Positions 50,918 through 58,624 of a DNA stretch of 64,000 nucleotides are shown piece by piece. Both the position numbers and the translations under genes were made by a program. Source of the DNA: Paractinoplanes ferrugineus (lineage in GTDB: Bacteria > Actinomycetota > Actinomycetes > Mycobacteriales > Micromonosporaceae). The notes beneath the pieces were generated by a model, which was not told the DNA's origin, did not search any database, and saw only the letters and a program-made list of their open reading frames with translations. Location: assembly GCF_016862195.1 (NCBI RefSeq), contig NZ_BOMM01000051.1, positions 171,689 to 235,688 of the forward strand, written 5' to 3'. Within the stretch, counting starts at the first letter, position 1. The number at the start of each line of letters is the position of its first letter.

Positions 50918-52161
50918 CCGACGTCGACGCCATCATCACCCGGGTCCACCACCAGGAATGGGCCCGGGTGGTGGCCGCCCTGGCCCGGCGTTTCGGCGAC
51001 CTCGACATCGCCGAGGAGATGACCGCCGAGGCGTTCGCGATCGCCGTCGAACGCTGGCCGGCCGACGGTGTCCCGCCGAATCCCGGCGCGTGGCTGACCA
51101 CTACCGCTGTTCGCCGCGCCATCGACCGGGTGCGCCGCGAGGCCAAGCGCGAGGAGAAGCACCGGGAGGCCCTGATGTTGTCCGACACCGAACCGCCGGA
51201 GCCTCTCGGCGCCATCGACGACGACCGGCTGCGGCTGGTCTTCACCTGCTGCCACCCGGCCCTCGCCATGGAGGCGCGCGTCGCTCTGACGCTCCGGATG
51301 GTCGGCGGCCTCACCGTGGCCGAGATCGCCCGCGCGTTCCTGGTCCAGGAGACCGCCATGAGCCGGCGGATCACCAGGGCCAAAGACAAGATCAAGGCCG
51401 CCCGGATTCCGTACGGGGTTCCGCTGCGTTCCGACCTACCCGCCCGGATCACCGGCGTCCTCGCCGTTCTCTACCTGATCTTCAACGAGGGCTACCTGGC
51501 TTCCCACCCGGCCACCGACCCGGTCCGCGCCGACCTGACCGCCGAGGCGATCCGCCTGACCCGGCTCCTGCACGCCCTGATGCCGGTCGACGGCGAGGTG
51601 GTCGGCCTGCTGGCCCTGATGCTGCTCACCGAGGCCCGCCGCGCCGCCCGCATCTCGGCGACCGGGGAACTCGTGTCGCTGGCCGACCAGGACCGCGGAG
51701 CTTGGAACCGGTCCCTGATCGCCGAGGGCCACGCCCTGGTCCGCGCCCGCGTGGCTTCCGGCCACCCGCCGGGCCGCTACCAGATCCTGGCCGCGATAAA
51801 TGCCGTGCACACCGATGCCCCCGACGTACGCGACACCGACTGGTCGCAGGTCGTAGCCCTCTACAACCAACTGCTCCGCCTCGATCCGTCACCGATCGTC
51901 CGGCTGAACCGGGCGGTGGCGGTGGCCGAACTGGACGGCCCCGAAGTGGCCCTGGCCGAGATCGACACCCTGCCCCTGGACGGCTATCACGCCCAGCACG
52001 CCACCCGAGCCGAACTGTTGCGCCGGCTGGGCCGCAGCGCGGAGTCCAGAGCCGCCTACGACCGAGCGATCGAACTGGCCGGCAACAGCGCCGAAACCGC
52101 GTTCCTGATCCGCCGCCGCGACCAGCTGGCCGGGGACACCGTCGATCGATCGGACGGGTGA
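50914..52161 (+). CDS. ECF42-type RNA polymerase sigma factor with C-terminal helical extension
   Basis: The 415-residue protein has sigma-2 (about 10-75, RRFGDLDIAEEMTAEAFAIA) and sigma-4 (about 105-165, LTLRMVGGLTVAEIARAFLV, MSRRITRAKDKI). A C-terminal extension of about 230 residues follows with YLIFNEGYLAS and TPR-like helices (TRAELLRRLGRSAESRAAYDRAIEL split over repeats). This layout defines ECF42. Such sigma factors have no anti-sigma gene and are controlled through the extension. It is translationally coupled to the DGPF gene. Confidence 0.92.
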   Translation: MTDVDAIITRVHHQEWARVVAALARRFGDLDIAEEMTAEAFAIAVERWPADGVPPNPGAWLTTTAVRRAIDRVRREAKREEKHREALMLSDTEPPEPLGAIDDDRLRLVFTCCHPALAMEARVALTLRMVGGLTVAEIARAFLVQETAMSRRITRAKDKIKAARIPYGVPLRSDLPARITGVLAVLYLIFNEGYLASHPATDPVRADLTAEAIRLTRLLHALMPVDGEVVGLLALMLLTEARRAARISATGELVSLADQDRGAWNRSLIAEGHALVRARVASGHPPGRYQILAAINAVHTDAPDVRDTDWSQVVALYNQLLRLDPSPIVRLNRAVAVAELDGPEVALAEIDTLPLDGYHAQHATRAELLRRLGRSAESRAAYDRAIELAGNSAETAFLIRRRDQLAGDTVDRSDG

Positions 52162-52204
52162 CCGGCGGCGGCCGAGATCCCCGACCGTGCGGCAAGATTG
52201 GCGC

Positions 52205-53083
52205 ATGAGTCCCGTCAGTCGTGGCCGCAAGAAGGCAAAGTCCAGCCGGATCATCCGACGAGTCCCGGACCCGGCGACAGCGGTCCCGGACGTCTGCGAC
52301 TGTCCGGCCTGCCGAGCCGGCAGCGACCCGGAAGCGCTCGCCGCCGATCTGGCCGTTACCGGCGCCGACCTTCTCGCCGTCGAGGATCCGCTGACCGTGG
52401 AGATGCTCGGCTCGAGCTTGGTGGCCTCGGTGGACGTCGGCGGCGAGGGGCTCGTCGAGGCATTGTCCGAGGGACTCATTCCCGCGGTGGCTGCCACGTC
52501 CACTCCGGAGTCGCTGGCAGTCCTGCTGGCCATCGCGGCGGTGGAGAACCGCGCGACCGCCGGCGCCGAGGCGCAGCGTCTGCGGGAGGCCGGCGTGCCC
52601 GACCCGGGCTGGGTCGAGGCGCTGTCCGACCCGGTGAAGCCGGAGATTCTACGGCTCTACCGAGAACCGACAGGCGAGTCCGCCGTCCTGCTGGGCACGT
52701 TCGCCCGCGCCGGACAGTCGCACGGTTTCGTCATCGGCATCAGTCACCTCGACTGTGATGCGGCAACCGACATCCTGATGTTCCCCGGCGAGTCCCTGGA
52801 GCAGGCTGAACAGCTCGTCGTGGAAGACGGCCAACGAAGCGGCATAACGTTCACCGCCGAGGACATGGAGCCGGCCGACTTCCGTTGGCAGGCCGACCGC
52901 GCTCTGACCGCCCGCGCCGTCCACGACTGGGAAGACAGCGTGCCGGACACCGGCGACGGCTTCGACGAGAACGGCCAGCCCGACTACTACACGTCGGCTG
53001 TCCTGCTTCGTGCCCGGCTCCGCGTTCTCCCCGAGCCCACCCGTCCCCCCGCACCGCACGGCAGCAGCGCTGGACCGGCGTGA
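52205..53083 (+). CDS. Hypothetical protein with N-terminal cysteine cluster
   Basis: This 292-residue cytoplasmic protein starts with MSPVSRGRKKAKSSR, followed by VPDVCDCPACRAGSDPE. Three cysteines in CDCPAC could bind a metal. The rest is helical and acidic, with a second part (about 160-280) containing HGFVIGISHLDCDAATDILMF split over two strands. I recognise no family. It is not obviously in an operon with the sigma factor, 43 bases upstream. Confidence 0.7.
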   Translation: MSPVSRGRKKAKSSRIIRRVPDPATAVPDVCDCPACRAGSDPEALAADLAVTGADLLAVEDPLTVEMLGSSLVASVDVGGEGLVEALSEGLIPAVAATSTPESLAVLLAIAAVENRATAGAEAQRLREAGVPDPGWVEALSDPVKPEILRLYREPTGESAVLLGTFARAGQSHGFVIGISHLDCDAATDILMFPGESLEQAEQLVVEDGQRSGITFTAEDMEPADFRWQADRALTARAVHDWEDSVPDTGDGFDENGQPDYYTSAVLLRARLRVLPEPTRPPAPHGSSAGPA

Positions 53084-53086
53084 AGC

Positions 53087-53161
53087 TGGTGGGCCGCCGG
53101 GGATTCGAACCCCGAACCTAAGGATTAAAAGTCCTCAGCTCTGCCATTGAGCTAGCGGCCC
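53087..53161 (-). tRNA. tRNA-Lys (anticodon UUU)
   Basis: On the minus strand a full cloverleaf can be drawn: acceptor GGGCCGC/GCGGCCC, D arm GCTCAATGGCAGAGC, anticodon stem GAGGA/TCCTT with loop CTTTTAA (anticodon TTT) and T arm GGGGTTCGAATCCCC. The 3' CCA is encoded (53087-53089). Confidence 0.97.
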
Positions 53162-53372
53162 GCGATCATAGAGTACCTGCGACGACCGGAGTCACCGAAC
53201 AGGTATACGGACCAGGGGCGTTTTTGCAGTTCAGAGGACTTGGTCCGGTGTCATGTGCTGTAGTTCTACGCAGCCTGCCGCTCGGCTCATGACCTACTCA
53301 TCCGCACGCCCACCAATCAGACATCGGCACAGCTTGAAGGTCACGACCTCGAGCGATGACGAACTACACAGT

Positions 53373-53555
53373 TCACAAACCGCCCCCCGGTAGCGCCTGC
53401 GCCAGATGATCGGTCACGCGTTGCAGGCCCTCGGTGGTGTCGTGGGGCAGGGCCCGCATCGCCGCCGCGACCGCGAGGATCCGGGCGGGGGCGAACAGCG
53501 GATCGCCGCTCTGAGCGTGGCGAGGCAGGGACCGGTTCGAGGTAATGGTGGTCAA
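53373..53555 (-). CDS. Possible small protein, 60 residues
   Basis: The frame reads MTTITSNRSLPRHAQSGDPL and onward, from a TTG with GGGGGAG eight bases upstream. It is amphipathic helical (ILAVAAAMRALPHD, LQRVTDHLAQALPGG). No family recognised; it might be a decayed N-terminus. Support is the ribosome binding site and sensible composition only. Confidence 0.4.
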   Translation of the reverse strand: MTTITSNRSLPRHAQSGDPLFAPARILAVAAAMRALPHDTTEGLQRVTDHLAQALPGGGL

Positions 53556-53641
53556 CCGAGTAACTCCCCCTGAGACGGACGACCTGGTGTCGCGTTATGA
53601 CGTTAAGTCGACCGAGGTCCCATCCACGTGCGAATACGTTG

Positions 53642-53677
53642 CCGGCCGGGAGCATGCGTGGCCTCCACCCCGGCCGG
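53642..53677. other. Inverted repeat CCGGCCGGG/CCCGGCCGG
   Basis: Nine-base perfect arms flank an 18-base loop (53642-53650 and 53669-53677). It could be a weak terminator or protein site; no T run follows. Confidence 0.45.
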
Positions 53678-53835
53678 ATGTGTAGATGGCTGGGGCCGGC
53701 CTCCATGGCTGCGGGTCGTTCGCTGCAGTGACTTGGAAGCTGGCGAGAAGGTACCCATCCCGACCCCGCTGAGACGGGCTGCGCGCGAGCGTATGGCTTA
53801 CGCGTAGCGGTCCGTACGGAAGTTGGTCGCGTTTC

Positions 53836-54374
53836 TCAGACACGGTAGGCGGAGATCGTCTGGTGGAGTTCCTCCGCCATTCGGGCCAGCTCTTGGGCGG
53901 TGGCCTGGGTTTCGGTCGCGCCGGTTGCGGTGGCGTCGGCGGCCTGGGCTACGCCGGTGATGTTGGCGGCGATGTCGTGAGCGCTGGTGGACGCCTCGGC
54001 AACGCTGCGGGCCATCTCGCTGGTGGTAGCGGTCTGCTCCTCTACCGCGGCGGCGATGGTGGCGGCGTGGTCGTTGATACGTGCGGTCACTTCGGTGATC
54101 TCGCCGATGGCGGTGACGGCCTGGCCGGTCTCGGCCTGGATTGTCTGAACGCGGCGGGAGATGTCCTCGGTCGCTCGTGCGGTTTCCTGGGCCAGGTCTT
54201 TGACCTCGGAGGCGACGACGGCGAAGCCTTTGCCCATCTCGCCGGCGCGGGCCGCCTCGATGGTGGCGTTGAGGGCGAGCAGGTTGGTCTGCTCGGCGAT
54301 CGAGGTGATCAGCTGCACCACGCTGCTGATCTCGGCGGACGACTGGCCGAGTTTAGTGACGATTGTGGCCGCAG
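53836..54374 (-). pseudogene. Chemoreceptor (MCP) signalling-domain fragment, N-terminus lost
   Basis: About 180 codons of the cytoplasmic methyl-accepting domain remain, including the conserved hairpin tip in two parts, ITSIAEQTNLLALNATIEAA and RAGEMGKGFAVVASEVKDLA. Everything before AATIVTKLGQSSAEISSV (sensor, membrane and HAMP parts) is missing. The frame upstream of about 54374 is antisense to the neighbouring gene and not receptor-like. The C-terminus (MAEELHQTISAYRV) is intact. It implies a motile ancestor or relatives with chemotaxis. Confidence 0.8.
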
Positions 54375-54385
54375 CGCGACGATGG

Positions 54386-55481
54386 GTGGAGACCGTGGTG
54401 CAGGACGCCTGGGCGGCACGCCGGGCGGCGCAGGTCATCGCCGCCGTCACGGGTCTGGCGGTGCTGCTGTTCTCCGTGGCGCTCAATGCCATCGGCGAGC
54501 GCGATCGGGAGGTCAAGGCCCAGGACGACCGGCTCGGCGTGACCTTGAGTCAGCAGGTGGACGCGGTCGCTGGCTACTTCGAGCAAGCCCGCATGGCCGA
54601 TCTGCTGGTGGCGCGGAACCCGGCCTTCACGGACTTCTACCGCACGCCGGGAACCACACGGCAGAAGATTGCCGTCGGGGGCGCCCTGACCCGGCGGGTC
54701 AACGATGCGCTGGCATCGTTGGAGCAGGTGTTCCCTGGACGCGTCGGAGAAGCGTGTTTCGTCAATGCCGACGGCGCTGAGATCGCCCGCGTGGTCAACG
54801 GCATGGCCGCCACCTCGGCGCAGCTGTCGAAGGACGAGAGCGCTAACGCGTTCTTCGCGCCCACGCTGGCGCTCGAGCCCGGCCGGGTCTACCAGGCCAA
54901 GAAGTACGTGTCCGAGGACACCCACGACGAGGTCGTCTCCAATTCCACCGTGGTGACAGCGGCCGGTCATCGAGGCTTGGTGCACTTCGAGATCGCGCTG
55001 GCCAGCTTCCGGATGCCGCAAACCGTCAGCGGGACCACAGCCACGATCGTCGACGCCGACTCGGGGCAGATCCTGGTCGACAGCCGGGCGGCGGACACCG
55101 ACCACGCCCTCGCGGGTCTGGTCGCCGTACGCTCGAGCGGCGGCGTCACGACGATCGGATCACGGCGGGTGGCCTATCGCCGTCTGACTGCCACCGCCAC
55201 GAACGCGAACTCCTGGTACCTGACCGTGTCCGCGCCCGCCGTCACGGCCGGGAGGTCTCGGGGGTTCGGCGTCGGGCCACTCTTGCTGGTGCTGGTGGCG
55301 TTACTGACCATCCTGGCCGCAGCGGCCAGCGGATGGAACCAGTGGCGTCGTTCCCGCTATGCGGCTCTGCACGACAACCTGACCGGGTTGGCGAACTCGG
55401 CGCTGCTGAGCCAGCACGTGGCCGCGGCGCTGCACGGCGGGCACCCAGCGGCGGTACTGGCGATCGACTTGGAGCTCTGGA
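54386..55481 (+). pseudogene. Membrane diguanylate cyclase-like protein, truncated in GGDEF domain
   Basis: The frame from GTG 54386 encodes a membrane helix (VIAAVTGLAVLLFSVAL) and an extracytoplasmic dCache-like sensor (about residues 35-280). A second helix (VGPLLLVLVALLTILAAAA) and the start of a GGDEF domain (LHDNLTGLANSALLSQHV) follow. After AVLAIDLE the sequence becomes unrelated, so the catalytic GGDEF loop is absent and no cyclic-di-GMP synthesis is possible. Its 5' end abuts the broken 5' end of the chemoreceptor fragment. Confidence 0.75.
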
Positions 55482-55595
55482 CCACCACCGAGAACTCGCC
55501 CTGCAGGAAACTCTTGACGTGTCTGGCTAGCACAGGCTGCGGGTTCCCACCGCGCCCGCGCACGCGGCCAAGAAATGGTGCAACGCCCCAGTCGC

Positions 55596-56426
55596 CTACA
55601 GGCAGGCGTGCGCGACCTTCTCCACCTTCGGGAGGGTCATCTGGATCTGGTTAGTTGGTAGGCGCAGGCTGTCATGGTTCTCGACGTTGTAGAACACAGC
55701 GATGCCGTTGGCGTAGCCCAAATAGAGCAGGCAGTTGAGGGACCCTAGATCGATCATTCCGGGCTGCCGCGGGATGGTCCAACTGACCTTGGCTGGGCTG
55801 GCCTGGATTGCAAGCAACTGCAGGGCAGGAGAGAATAAGTACGCGTTGCGGACCGTTTCACCATAATCGGTGGCCTTCTTGCCGAAGAGGTAGGCAAATA
55901 TCGGCAGTGCTAGGAGTATAAACACCAGGACGGTGATGCCGCTGCGTTGCGCCAGTCGTCTCAGGTCGTGCGGGTGTGGCAGGGCGGTCGCTTCCCCCCA
56001 GCGGCCCGCTGAGGCGTGGCGCACCGCCCGGGTGAGCAGTTTGCCGGCAACCAGGACCCCGGTCAGGACTAGGGTCAGTTCGATGGTCCCGACGAGCTGG
56101 CCGGCTAGGATGTCCTGGTAGCCATAGCCGACCTCCTGCGGCGTCGCCCGTAGCTGCTGGTAAAAGAAGACGTACGCCAGTCGCAGCATGCCGAACAGCA
56201 CGACGCCTACGGTGCCCAGCAGTGGGGCCGCGTATTTCACGGTCCAGTCGATGAGCGTGGTCCCAACGTTCGGCTGAGCCTGTGTCCGTTTCGTCGGCGA
56301 CGGCTTGCCGCTCAGGGGACGACCCGGAATGCGCCGCAGTTCGTGGAGCAGGTGGTGTCGTTTTCGGGGACCGGCTCGACCACGATGGCGTATATGCCCG
56401 TTGGAATGTCCCGGGTGACTGTCCAC
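55596..56426 (-). CDS. Membrane protein of unknown function
   Basis: This protein of up to 276 residues has three clear membrane helices (AAPLLGTVGVVLFGMLRLAY, VGTIELTLVLTGVLVAGKLL, ITVLVFILLALPIFAYLF). A C-terminal domain of about 95 residues (TDYGETVRNAYLFSPALQLL) follows. The start is unsure: ATG 56426 makes a 115-base overlap with the upstream secreted-protein gene, while its first 40 codons look like antisense-type noise. A start near 56310 at CTG or a rare codon is possible. Codon use is less GC-extreme than in the core region. No family recognised. Confidence 0.6.
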   Translation of the reverse strand: MDSHPGHSNGHIRHRGRAGPRKRHHLLHELRRIPGRPLSGKPSPTKRTQAQPNVGTTLIDWTVKYAAPLLGTVGVVLFGMLRLAYVFFYQQLRATPQEVGYGYQDILAGQLVGTIELTLVLTGVLVAGKLLTRAVRHASAGRWGEATALPHPHDLRRLAQRSGITVLVFILLALPIFAYLFGKKATDYGETVRNAYLFSPALQLLAIQASPAKVSWTIPRQPGMIDLGSLNCLLYLGYANGIAVFYNVENHDSLRLPTNQIQMTLPKVEKVAHACL

Positions 56427-57151
56427 CGAATGACGGCGTTGCCGTATTGATCGGTGGTCGCGGGCGGGAGGTCGTTGCGCCAGACCATTCGTTTACGGTT
56501 GTTTTTCGTGGTGCCGTACAGGTCGGCGAGGACGGGAGAAGCCGGCGGGTAGCCGGAGATCTCTGTGGTGATCACGTCGCCGGTTCGTACAGTCCCTTCG
56601 CCAGCGAAGACCATGGCGCTCGGACCAGAGCTGGGTGTCACTTTTATGGTCCCGAAGATCGATCGAGAGTGCGCGGTGCTTATCTCATACCGGTACTTTC
56701 CGGGCCGGTTCATCACTGCGGCGAAAGCAGCCACGGGTACCTCCCACGTGAACGCGACGTCTGCATCGTTAAAGTTCGAGTCCCGGTGACCGGGAAATGA
56801 GCTTGTACCTCCGCCTCTTGCCGGGATGTGCAAGATCGGTTCGTCGCCTCTGGAGAAGCCGTCCAGGCAAAGATGTAGACCCTGGAAAACTTCTGTAACG
56901 ATCGTCGGCGCCGAGCTGCCGTCGTAGATGTCACAGCTTGAGCCCGTCACGGCATGGCCGGTAAAGGCGTCGAGAACGCTCAACCAGAGAGGCCGATGCC
57001 TCTTGTCAGGGAGGACAGACTGCGCTGAGAGCGGCGCCGGCGTGGCCCCGGCCGGCATCGCTAGATCCCCGGCGGTCAGCGTCGACACGAGAGCTAAGGA
57101 GAGTGCCATCCGGCGGGCCGTGCGAACCACGACGATCAACCTTTCCTGCAA
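56312..57151 (-). CDS. Secreted protein of unknown function with paired cysteines
   Basis: The protein of about 279 residues has a signal peptide (RRMALSLALVSTLTAGDLAM to about residue 38). A beta-rich body follows with SSCDIYDG...LHLCLDGF and a C-terminal DTTCSTNCGAF, likely two disulfides. Segments such as YRYEISTAHSRSIFGTIKV and TDQYGNAVIRWTVTRDIPTG resemble Ig-like or bacterial surface domains. It sits directly upstream of, and overlaps, the membrane protein gene, suggesting a secreted/membrane pair. TTG 57151 or ATG 57109 are possible starts. Confidence 0.6.
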   Translation of the reverse strand: MQERLIVVVRTARRMALSLALVSTLTAGDLAMPAGATPAPLSAQSVLPDKRHRPLWLSVLDAFTGHAVTGSSCDIYDGSSAPTIVTEVFQGLHLCLDGFSRGDEPILHIPARGGGTSSFPGHRDSNFNDADVAFTWEVPVAAFAAVMNRPGKYRYEISTAHSRSIFGTIKVTPSSGPSAMVFAGEGTVRTGDVITTEISGYPPASPVLADLYGTTKNNRKRMVWRNDLPPATTDQYGNAVIRWTVTRDIPTGIYAIVVEPVPENDTTCSTNCGAFRVVP

Positions 57152-57403
57152 GCAACCGCCACGTAATCACGCGACGCGCTCACTATGAGCGACCTGATCG
57201 CTGCTCAGGCTGGAATCGAAGAAGGGTCCCTCGTCCGGGCACCAACCTGTAATTCTGTGGCGATTGCCTCGGCCAGATCGGCGCCGGGCCAGAGGGCTGC
57301 TGCGGGGCCCAGGGTCGCTTCCTCACCAGGGGCGTGGTTTGTCGAGCAGGTCAGCCAAGGTGGCTCGATCCCACAATGAGCCTCATGCCGCGCCGCGCGA
57401 TCG

Positions 57404-58225
57404 TCAGGGCGATCTCCAGTGGGTGTCGTGGTCGGCGGGTTTCGGCTGGTGCCAGGTGGTGGCGAGCAGGCGTGCGGTTTCGGGGATGGTCAGCGGGATC
57501 ATGCCGGGCTCGGCGGGTGGCCTCTGGCCGTGTGTGTCGGTGGCGGGGCTTGGGTGTCGGTGCGGGCCTCGAGGGCGGCGGCGATCGCGTAGACGGTCAG
57601 GGCGGTCATGACCAGCACGGTGTGTCGGATGATCGCGATATGGAGCCGGGCTTGGCATTGATCGAGGCCGAAACAGCCCTTGCTGAACTCGAACGTCTCC
57701 TCGACCGACCACCGCAACCCCGGCGGCCCGGCGGCCCGGCGGTCCGGCGGTCCGGCGGTCCGGCGGTCCGCACGAGCCTGGCCAAGGTCAGCGGCTGGCC
57801 CGGCGGCACGTAGCAGTAGTGAAAGGCGAGGTCACCGCTGGTGATGTGACGGCGGAGCAGCAGGTGATGCCGAGAGCCGGCCGCGATCCACGCTCACGCG
57901 TACCAGCGTTGTCCCTTCGCACCGGCACCGGCCGAGCGGAGCTGCCACCGGCGTTGTCCTTGGGGAGCACGACGACGGCCTTCGCGCAGGTCATCCGGGT
58001 CTCGGCGTTGAGGGTGAGCATGAAGTTCGAGGCGATGCGGAGTACGTAGGCCTGCTGCCGCTGTGGAGGAACTTCCGCAGCGGGGTGCAGTTGCCGTAGA
58101 CCTCGTCACCGCAGATGAAATCGAGGACGACGCCGTCGGCGTAGGCGTCGGTGCAGATGTCGATCCGGCCCGCGTGCTGCCAAGTCTGCGTCCGCACAAA
58201 ACACGACCGCAACCGCTCCAGCAAC
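57404..58225 (-). mobile_element. IS701-type transposase remnant, frameshifted and deleted
   Basis: Transposase pieces are scattered over three minus-strand frames: CGDEVYGNCTPLRKF (about 58100), then RWSVEETFEFSKGCFGLDQC and QARLHIAIIRHTVLVMTALT (about 57640-57720). A C-terminal LTIPETARLLATTWH (about 57440) follows. The order and motifs fit IS701-family DDE transposases. At least two frame changes and loss of the N-terminal half make it inactive. No terminal inverted repeats could be confirmed by eye. Confidence 0.65.
57719..57770. repeat. 9-bp tandem repeat CGGCGGTCC, about five to six copies
   Basis: Units CGGCGGCCC and CGGCGGTCC run head to tail inside the transposase remnant, just before the segment RWSVEETFEF on the minus strand. 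The array probably replaced or expanded coding sequence during decay. Confidence 0.75.
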
Positions 58226-58624
58226 TCACCCGCGGTCCGGGCCGTCCGGAGGCCTCTATCCTGGCAGCAGCAGTCGCCTTCGATCTTGTTGTCCTCACAA
58301 ACAAATGATCAACAGGCAGCTGCGTCCATCTTGGACACCACCCCCACCACATCCCAGCAGGTCAGACTGCTGATGGCGGCTGCTTTGCCAGCCATTCGAA
58401 TCTGGGGTGTGATCCGCCGAGAGTGCTTCTGCGGGGACGCGCGACGAATACGGCAGGTTCCCGATGTTTGCGGGCCGTTCCGGTGTACCGCGGGTGCGGT
58501 ATAGCGACCTGTTCTACGGCGTTTGCCGCAGGCGTGATGACCGCGTTGGCTCGATGACTGAAAGGGGTCAGGACGCGACAGTGAAGTCGTTCTGCTTCGT
58601 GTCGCGATGGGAAGGACCCCTGTC
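58226..58624. other. Intergenic region before the MMPL gene
   Basis: About 400 bases hold no convincing gene. The plus-strand reading ILAAAVAFDLVVLTNK is short and without context. The region must contain the promoter of the MMPL operon, but no clear -35/-10 pair stands out. Confidence 0.4.

Larger units (their letters stand above)
53162..53835. other. Low-coding region after tRNA-Lys
   Basis: About 670 bases hold only one plausible small reading frame (53373-53555, minus) and a hairpin at 53642-53677. No recognisable protein homology is seen in the other frames. The start of the low-density, fragment-rich part of the window is here. Confidence 0.5.

Noticed and set aside
53087..53161. tRNA-Lys as attachment site of an integrated element to its right
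   Set aside because: Integrases use the 3' end of tRNA genes, which here faces left towards intact genes. No integrase or direct repeat of the tRNA end was seen on the right.
57185..57379. 64-codon plus-strand frame
   Set aside because: No ribosome binding site or motif; it lies between the secreted-protein gene and the transposase remnant and has random composition.
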